NCBI GenBank assembly: GCA_013152765.1
Contig: JAADFT010000046.1
Coordinates: 1-9,385, forward strand
Reading direction: 5' to 3'
Source of the DNA: Calditrichota bacterium
GTDB taxonomy: Bacteria; Zhuqueibacterota; Zhuqueibacteria; Oleimicrobiales; Geothermoviventaceae
DNA length: 9,385 nucleotides
The notes below the pieces were generated by a model. That model was not told the DNA's origin, did no database searches, and saw nothing but the letters and a program-made list of their open reading frames with translations. The position numbers were made by a program, and so were the translations under genes. This document shows, piece by piece, positions 1 to 4,393 of this stretch; position 1 is the first letter of the stretch, and every line of letters begins with the position of its first letter.

Positions 1-960
1 TCGACGTGGCCATTCCGCTGGGGGTGTTCGTGGTCGTGACGGGCGTTTCCGGCTCTGGCAAGAGCACGCTGGTTCACGACGTGTTGTACAACGGCCTGAG
101 GCGCCTGCGCGGCGACTGGAAGGCAAAGCCGGGGCGTTTTCGGGCCATCCTGGGTGCTGAGCTGGTTGACGAGGTCACCCTGGTGGACCAGTCACCGATC
201 GGCAAAACACCTCGCTCCAATCCGGCCACCTACGTGAAGGCGTTCGACGGCATCCGGCAGGTTTTCGCCCAGACACGCGCCGCTCGAGTGCGCGGGTTAA
301 CGCCGGGCCACTTCTCGTTCAACGTACCGGGCGGTCGCTGCGAGACGTGCCAGGGAGCCGGCGTGGTGAAACTGGAAATGCAGTTCCTGGCCGATCTGTA
401 CCTGGAGTGCGAAACCTGCGGCGGCAAACGCTACAAGCGCGAGATTCTGGAAGTCCGTTTCCGCGGAGCCAGCATCTACGACGTACTACAGATGACGGTC
501 GACGAAGCGTACGACCTTTTCCGCGACTTCCCGGCAGTTACGCAGAAGTTGCAGCTTTTGCGCGATGTCGGTCTGGGCTACCTGCGGCTTGGACAGCCGG
601 CAACCACGCTGAGCGGCGGCGAAGCCCAGCGCGTGAAACTTGCAGCACACATGGGCAACCGCCCCGGCAAGCACGTGCTCTACATTTTCGACGAGCCGAC
701 CACGGGGCTACATTTCGACGACATCCGCAAGCTGCTCGCGTGTTTCGACCGTCTCATCGAGGCTGGAAACAGCGTTCTGGTGATTGAGCACAACATCGAC
801 GTGATCAAAAACGCGGACTGGGTGATCGACCTGGGACCGGAGGGCGGTGACAGCGGCGGACGCGTTGTGGCCACGGGGCCACCAGAGGCCATCGCTGCCA
901 ATCCGGCCTCGCACAACGGGTCGCTACCTGAGACGCGTTTTGAAGCTGAGGGCGGCGTGA
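1..960 (+). CDS. uvrA: UvrA excinuclease ABC subunit A, C-terminal part (5' truncated by window, frameshifted near its end)
   Basis: UvrA is the ATP-dependent damage-recognition subunit of UvrABC nucleotide excision repair; it loads UvrB at lesions. Only the second ATPase half is present. The frame is already open at the window edge, and the GTG at 6 is an internal Val codon. Counting that codon as residue 1: Walker A GVSGSGKS at 13-20, zinc finger CETC/CETCGG (Cys 112, 115, 135, 138), ABC signature LSGGEAQR at 202-209, Walker B YIFDEPTTG at 226-234 and switch His 262. The in-frame sequence matches UvrA up to NPASHNG (codon 918-920). The usual C-terminal tail (GRYLxxVL) continues only one base over, from 922 (RYLRRVLKLRAA), and stops at TGA 958-960. 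The sequence as written therefore carries one extra base, probably T921, and reads on into the next gene to 1484. Family assignment is certain; the frameshift interpretation is strong inference. Confidence 0.95.
918..921 (+). other. Probable single-base insertion (frameshift) at the uvrA 3' end
   Basis: Upstream of this point frame 0 encodes UvrA. Downstream, frame +1 (codons from 922) encodes the conserved UvrA tail and stops at 958-960. Removing one base, most simply the T at 921, restores a normal UvrA end and a GTGA stop/start overlap with the next gene. The site is not a long homopolymer, so a slippage-type sequencing error is not obvious from context. Confidence 0.75.
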
Positions 961-1484
961 AGAATCTGCTGGTCACAGGCAAACCGGGCGTTGGCAAAAC
1001 AACCGCGATCCTGCGTGCCTTGCAACTCACGGGAGTCCGGGCGCGCGGTTTCACAACGGCGGAGCTCCGTGGCCCTCGTGGCCGAATCGGCTTCGAGCTG
1101 CGCACCCTCGACGGCCGCACGGACACGCTGGCCTCGGTGGACTTCCCGGGTCCTCCACGTGTTGGCAAGTACGGCGTGAATCTCAGCGCTCTGGAGCGCC
1201 TGGGCGTACCCGAGATCGAAGCAGCTCTGGCCGAAAACACTCTCCTGGTCGTGGACGAAATCGGGAAAATGGAACTGTTTTCGCACGCTTTTCGCGACGC
1301 GATTTTGCGCGCGCTCGACAGCCCGGTTCCGGTGCTGGCAACCATCACGAAAGCGTCACACCCGGTGGCTCAGCGCATCAAAATGCGTCCAGACGTGCAG
1401 CTCGTCGAAATCACGCCGTCCAACCGGAACAGCGTCGTGGAGGACGTCCTGGTGCCCTGGATTCGCAACGTCACCGCTGGCTGA
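957..1484 (+). CDS. THEP1-family nucleoside-triphosphatase (NTPase_1, COG1618-like)
   Basis: A 175-residue P-loop protein of the THEP1/NTPCR family: small NTPases, first described from thermophiles and also found in human, that hydrolyse ATP, GTP and other NTPs. The cellular role is not well defined. Taking GTG 957 as start: Walker A GKPGVGKT at 8-15, the family-typical PRVGKYGVN at 67-75, and Walker B LLVVDEIGKME at 96-106 (Asp100, Glu101). The length matches the family (about 170-190 aa). GTG 957 is preferred because it overlaps the out-of-frame uvrA stop as GTGA, sits just before the conserved KNLLVTGKPGVGKT beta-strand/P-loop, and follows a purine-rich GAGGG (948-952). In the sequence as given it is in frame with uvrA and would be made as a UvrA C-terminal extension, which I regard as a consequence of the frameshift. 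Translational coupling to uvrA is likely. Family call sure, start fairly sure. Confidence 0.88.
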   Translation: MKNLLVTGKPGVGKTTAILRALQLTGVRARGFTTAELRGPRGRIGFELRTLDGRTDTLASVDFPGPPRVGKYGVNLSALERLGVPEIEAALAENTLLVVDEIGKMELFSHAFRDAILRALDSPVPVLATITKASHPVAQRIKMRPDVQLVEITPSNRNSVVEDVLVPWIRNVTAG

Positions 1485-1498
1485 GGGAGCGCGGTAAG

Positions 1499-1522
1499 CC
1501 GAAGTTTGGACAGCCAATTCGG
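1499..1522 (+). terminator. Hairpin followed by T-rich stretch after the NTPase gene (weak terminator candidate)
   Basis: An outer stem CCGAA (1499-1503) pairs with TTCGG (1518-1522) and an inner stem TTGG (1506-1509) pairs with CCAA (1514-1517), with loop ACAG and a two-base bulge. Moderately T-rich sequence (to about 1540) follows. It lies 15 bases after the NTPase stop and 80 bases before pdxS. The stem is weak and the T tract is interrupted, so it could equally be part of the pdxS leader. Confidence 0.3.
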
Positions 1523-1590
1523 AATTTCACCCTTTTGTTTAGCTGCCAGGCTGGGAACAAGCTGGTCCTGGCCTGGAGAGAGCAAACCTG

Positions 1591-1596
1591 AGGAGG
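1591..1596 (+). promoter_or_regulatory. Strong Shine-Dalgarno site of pdxS
   Basis: AGGAGG lies 6 bases before ATG 1603. It is a full anti-SD match and fixes the pdxS start. No convincing -35/-10 pair was found in the 118-base gap upstream. Confidence 0.85.
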
Positions 1597-1602
1597 CGCA
1601 AC

Positions 1603-2490
1603 ATGTGGAACACCTCAGAGGATTACAAGGTTAAGGTTGGCCTGGCCGAGATGCTCAAGGGCGGCGTCATCATGGACGTGACCACGCCCGAACAGGCCAA
1701 GATCGCCGAGGATGCCGGCGCCGTGGCCGTGATGGCCCTGGAGCGCATCCCTGCAGACATTCGTGCCCACGGCGGCATCGCCCGCATGAGCGACCCGAAG
1801 GTAATTCGGGCCATCCAGGAAGCGGTTTCGATCCCGGTGATGGCCAAATGCCGGATCGGCCACTTCGCGGAGGCTCAGGTGCTGGAAGCCTTAGGCGTGG
1901 ACTTCATCGACGAGAGCGAGGTGCTGACCCCGGCCGACGAAGAACATCACATCGACAAGTGGAAATTCAAAGTGCCCTTCGTGTGCGGCTGCCGGGATCT
2001 GGGCGAGGCCCTGCGCCGGGTCGCCGAAGGAGCGGCCATGATTCGCACCAAAGGCGAAGCCGGAACCGGCAACATCGTGGAGGCCGTGCGCCACATGCGC
2101 TCGGTGCAGGCAGCCATTCGCCGAATCACCACCCTGGGAGACGACGAGCTGGTGGCCGAGGCCAAGAAGCTCGGTGCGCCGGTGGAGCTGGTGCGCTACG
2201 TGAAGGAAAACGGCAAGCTGCCGGTGCCGAACTTCGCCGCCGGTGGTGTGGCCACGCCGGCCGACGCAAGCCTCATGATGCAGCTCGGCGCGGAAAGCAT
2301 TTTCGTGGGCAGCGGCATCTTCAAGTCCGAGAACCCCGCAGCGCGAGCACGGGCCATCGTGCTCGCCACCACGCACTACATGGACTTCGACCTGGTGGCG
2401 CGCGTCTCCGAGGGGCTTGGCGAAGCCATGCCGGGGCTGGACATCAAGGAAATCCCCGAGGAACAGCGCATGGCCGTGAGGGGCTGGTAG
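1603..2490 (+). CDS. pdxS: Pyridoxal 5'-phosphate synthase, lyase subunit PdxS
   Basis: PdxS (SNZ/PDX1 family) is the (beta/alpha)8-barrel synthase subunit of the DXP-independent vitamin B6 pathway. It condenses ribose 5-phosphate, glyceraldehyde 3-phosphate and ammonia into PLP in the cytoplasm, normally as a dodecamer with bound PdxT glutaminase subunits. The 295-residue product is full length and aligns with the B. subtilis protein from my memory of it along its whole length. The substrate residues are present: Asp25 (GGVIMDV), Lys82 (PVMAKCRIGH) and Lys150 (RTKGEAGTGN), equivalent to B. subtilis Asp24, Lys81 and Lys149. Also present are ALERIPADIR, the SEVLTPADEEHH segment, NFAAGGVATPADASLMMQLG and the terminal EEQRMAVRGW. 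The start has an ideal SD. pdxT follows after one base, forming the standard pdxST operon. No abnormal residues were noticed. Confidence 0.98.
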   Translation: MWNTSEDYKVKVGLAEMLKGGVIMDVTTPEQAKIAEDAGAVAVMALERIPADIRAHGGIARMSDPKVIRAIQEAVSIPVMAKCRIGHFAEAQVLEALGVDFIDESEVLTPADEEHHIDKWKFKVPFVCGCRDLGEALRRVAEGAAMIRTKGEAGTGNIVEAVRHMRSVQAAIRRITTLGDDELVAEAKKLGAPVELVRYVKENGKLPVPNFAAGGVATPADASLMMQLGAESIFVGSGIFKSENPAARARAIVLATTHYMDFDLVARVSEGLGEAMPGLDIKEIPEEQRMAVRGW

Positions 2491-2491
2491 G

Positions 2492-3154
2492 ATGAAGATC
2501 GGCGTGCTGGCCCTGCAAGGGGATTTCGCCAAACACCAGGAGATGCTCGAAAAGCTGGGCGTGGAGGCGCCGGAAGTCCGCCTTCCCGCCGAGTTGAAGG
2601 ATCTGGACGGCCTGGTCCTGCCCGGCGGCGAATCCACCACGTTTTCGAAGCTCATGAAAGAAACCGGCATCTGGGATGCCCTGCGCTTCTTCGCCAATTC
2701 GCACCCGATCTTCGGTACCTGCGCCGGGCTCATCGTGCTGGCCAACGAGCTGGTGAACCAGCAGGTGGAAACGCTGCGTCTGCTGGACGCCGTCGTGCAG
2801 CGCAACGCCTACGGGCGCCAGCGCGAAAGCTTCGTGGGTCCAGTCAGCCTGGCGCTGGATGGCGACGAAAGCACCTTTTCGGGCGTCTTCATCCGGGCGC
2901 CGAAAATCGTACGCGTGGGCAGCGGCGTGCAGGTGCTCGGCCGCCACGGCGACGAGCCTGTGCTCGTCCGGGACGGCAACATCCTTGCGGCCACGTTCCA
3001 CCCGGAGCTAACCGACGACACACGCATTCACGCCTACTTTGCGCGAATGGTCGACGAGGCGAGGCAGAGTCGCGGTCCGGCCGCTGAGGAAGATGCGCCC
3101 TTGAAAGACGCTGAGGGCGAAATCCGCAGCCAGCGAAGCGCACAGCAGGGCTGA
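2492..3154 (+). CDS. pdxT: Pyridoxal 5'-phosphate synthase, glutaminase subunit PdxT
   Basis: PdxT (SNO/PDX2) is a class I (triad) glutamine amidotransferase that hydrolyses glutamine and channels ammonia to PdxS. The start MKIGVLALQGDF is the canonical family N-terminus, followed by LPGGESTT (43-50), the nucleophile Cys77 in FGTCAGL, RNAYGRQ (104-110), and His170 and Glu172 in TFHPEL completing the triad. ATG 2492 begins one base after the pdxS stop. GAGGGG (2478-2483, inside pdxS) lies 8 bases upstream, so the two are translationally linked. The protein is 220 residues against about 190-200 for the family. The extra 30 residues (about 191-220) are hydrophilic, Ala/Glu/Gln/Ser-rich and match nothing I recognise. 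The stop codon is within the 5' arm of a downstream hairpin. Confidence 0.97.
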   Translation: MKIGVLALQGDFAKHQEMLEKLGVEAPEVRLPAELKDLDGLVLPGGESTTFSKLMKETGIWDALRFFANSHPIFGTCAGLIVLANELVNQQVETLRLLDAVVQRNAYGRQRESFVGPVSLALDGDESTFSGVFIRAPKIVRVGSGVQVLGRHGDEPVLVRDGNILAATFHPELTDDTRIHAYFARMVDEARQSRGPAAEEDAPLKDAEGEIRSQRSAQQG

Positions 3155-3184
3155 GATCGCCCCGCCGCCGGGGAAAGAGATCTC
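3153..3184 (+). other. Nested hairpin overlapping the pdxT stop codon
   Basis: GAGATC (3153-3158) pairs perfectly with GATCTC (3179-3184), enclosing CCCC (3160-3163)/GGGG (3170-3173) with loop GCCGCC. The pdxT TGA overlaps the 5' arm. There is no T tract, so it is not a classical intrinsic terminator. It could be an mRNA-stabilising 3' end structure or chance in GC-rich DNA. Confidence 0.4.
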
Positions 3185-3199
3185 CGGTTACCTCGGATG

Positions 3200-3221
3200 G
3201 CAGTCCGCTGAAGTGGACTGC
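3200..3221 (+). other. Strong 9-bp hairpin with TGAA tetraloop downstream of pdxT
   Basis: GCAGTCCGC (3200-3208) pairs with GTGGACTGC (3213-3221): eight Watson-Crick pairs and one G-U, loop TGAA. It is the most stable-looking structure in the pdxT-nuclease gap and is followed by two weaker hairpins: TTCAGA (3230-3235)/TCTGAA (3249-3254) and CAAAG (3277-3281)/CTTTG (3286-3290). No T tract follows any of them. The rest of the gap to 3430 holds no gene I can support. Confidence 0.5.
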
Positions 3222-3418
3222 AAGGCGGGTTCAGATCCGGCGGCTGTCTCTGAACGAAGACGCCGCAGTCGCACCGCAAAGCCCGCTTTGTCCAATCGGA
3301 GCGATGGGCGCGGGTTTCAATTGCCGCCGCGCCCACCGAAACAAATGCCACCGGCGGATTGCAGCGCTCGGTTGCCCGCTGACCCGTTGTCAGGCAGCGC
3401 TTCTCATTGCCGAATCGT

Positions 3419-3423
3419 GGGAG
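3419..3423 (+). promoter_or_regulatory. Shine-Dalgarno site favouring the TTG 3431 start
   Basis: GGGAG lies 7 bases before TTG 3431, and no comparable site precedes the alternative TTG at 3407. This decides the start given for the nuclease. Confidence 0.55.
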
Positions 3424-3430
3424 ACACACC

Positions 3431-4387
3431 TTGTTTTGCTACGACAAAGGCATCAAGCTCTTTGGGGCTGATTTTTACCTGGACGCGGAACGCGTCGTCC
3501 CTTTTTCTTTCGTCTCCCACGGCCACACCGACCACCTTCGCAACCACAAACGCGTGCTCGCCACACCGCCCACAGCGCGTTTCCACAAGTTGCGCAAACA
3601 CAAGTCGGAAGTGCTGGCGGTGGATTTCAACCGCCCTGTGGAGGTGGAAGGTTACCAGGTGGAGCTGCTTCCGGCGGGACACATCCTCGGCTCCGCGCAA
3701 ATTCTGGTGGAGAAAAACGGCACTTCCCTCCTGTACACAGGCGACTTCAAGCTACGCCACGGCAGCACGTGCGAGCCGATCGAGATTCGTCACGCCGACA
3801 TCCTGATCATGGAGTCCACGTACGGCCACCCGGATTACCAGTTCGCCTCCCCGGAACAGCTCGAAGAGGCTCTCGACCGCTTCATCCGCAACTGCCTGCG
3901 CTGGGGCGAGGTGCCGGTCGTTCTCGCGTACGCGCTCGGGAAAGCTCAGGAAGCAGTCCGCATCATCAACGGCTTCGGGCACCGGGTCCTGGTCCACCCG
4001 AACGTCGCGAAATTCGCTGCCGTGTACGAAGCATTCGGCTACGACATCGGTCCCTACGAAGTCTGGCAGGAAGGCATGCCTGCGGACGGCGTGCTGGTCG
4101 TTCCGCCTCACGCCACCAGGAAACCCATTTTCCTGAATCTCGGCCCTTACAGAACCGTGCTGCTCTCGGGGTGGGCCAACGGCAACGGCCGGTACCGTTT
4201 CGGCGCCGACGAGGCGATCCCTTTCAGCGACCACGCCGATTTTCGGGAGCTGCTGGAGTTCGTGAAACAGGTTCGCCCCAGGCGCATCTACACCACGCAC
4301 GGTTTTGACGAATTCCCCGCTTACCTGCGGGCCGCTGGCTTCGACGCAAGACCGCTGCGTTCCAGCGGCCAGTTGTCGCTCTTCTGA
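3431..4387 (+). CDS. MBL-fold/beta-CASP exonuclease (ligase-associated exonuclease-like, COG1236) with C-terminal beta-clamp motif
   Basis: A 318-residue metallo-beta-lactamase-fold nuclease with a beta-CASP region, the fold of CPSF73, RNase J, SNM1 and the exonuclease encoded beside some bacterial ATP-dependent DNA ligases. Numbered from TTG 3431: HGHTDH at 30-35 (motif 2 metal ligands), PAGHILGSAQ (His84), YTGDF (Asp105), ESTYG at 128-132 (beta-CASP motif A), AYALGKAQE (166-174), LSGWANG, FSDHADF (His268) and TTHG (His290). Several of these blocks are shared specifically with the ligase-associated subfamily, which acts on DNA ends, so a DNA substrate is more likely than RNA; that is inference. 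No ligase gene is in the window. The last five residues are QLSLF, an exact bacterial sliding-clamp binding consensus, fully exposed at the terminus. The alternative start TTG 3407 would add eight residues. The helicase gene follows 6 bases after the stop, implying co-transcription. Confidence 0.9.
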   Translation: MFCYDKGIKLFGADFYLDAERVVPFSFVSHGHTDHLRNHKRVLATPPTARFHKLRKHKSEVLAVDFNRPVEVEGYQVELLPAGHILGSAQILVEKNGTSLLYTGDFKLRHGSTCEPIEIRHADILIMESTYGHPDYQFASPEQLEEALDRFIRNCLRWGEVPVVLAYALGKAQEAVRIINGFGHRVLVHPNVAKFAAVYEAFGYDIGPYEVWQEGMPADGVLVVPPHATRKPIFLNLGPYRTVLLSGWANGNGRYRFGADEAIPFSDHADFRELLEFVKQVRPRRIYTTHGFDEFPAYLRAAGFDARPLRSSGQLSLF

Positions 4388-4393
4388 GGCACC

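Noticed and set aside
1..1484. A genuine, evolved UvrA-NTPase fusion protein
   Set aside because: The authentic UvrA tail and stop are preserved one frame away and the NTPase keeps its own start. Two separate genes plus a one-base insertion explain this better than a selected fusion.
1891..2805. Reverse-strand frame across pdxS/pdxT
   Set aside because: Antisense shadow spanning two well-identified genes; composition unlike a real protein.
3177..3260. tRNA-like pieces: an anticodon-arm-like hairpin with CTGAAGT and a T-arm-like GGTTCAGATCC
   Set aside because: The stem leaves an 8-base rather than 7-base loop, the T-loop lacks the invariant A58, the T stem has a mismatch, no acceptor stem pairs and no D-arm consensus is present.
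3213..3806. Forward-strand frame (about 197 codons) crossing the gap into the nuclease gene
   Set aside because: Its second half overlaps the nuclease in another frame, it is Ser/Thr/Arg-rich with no domain, and no SD precedes it.
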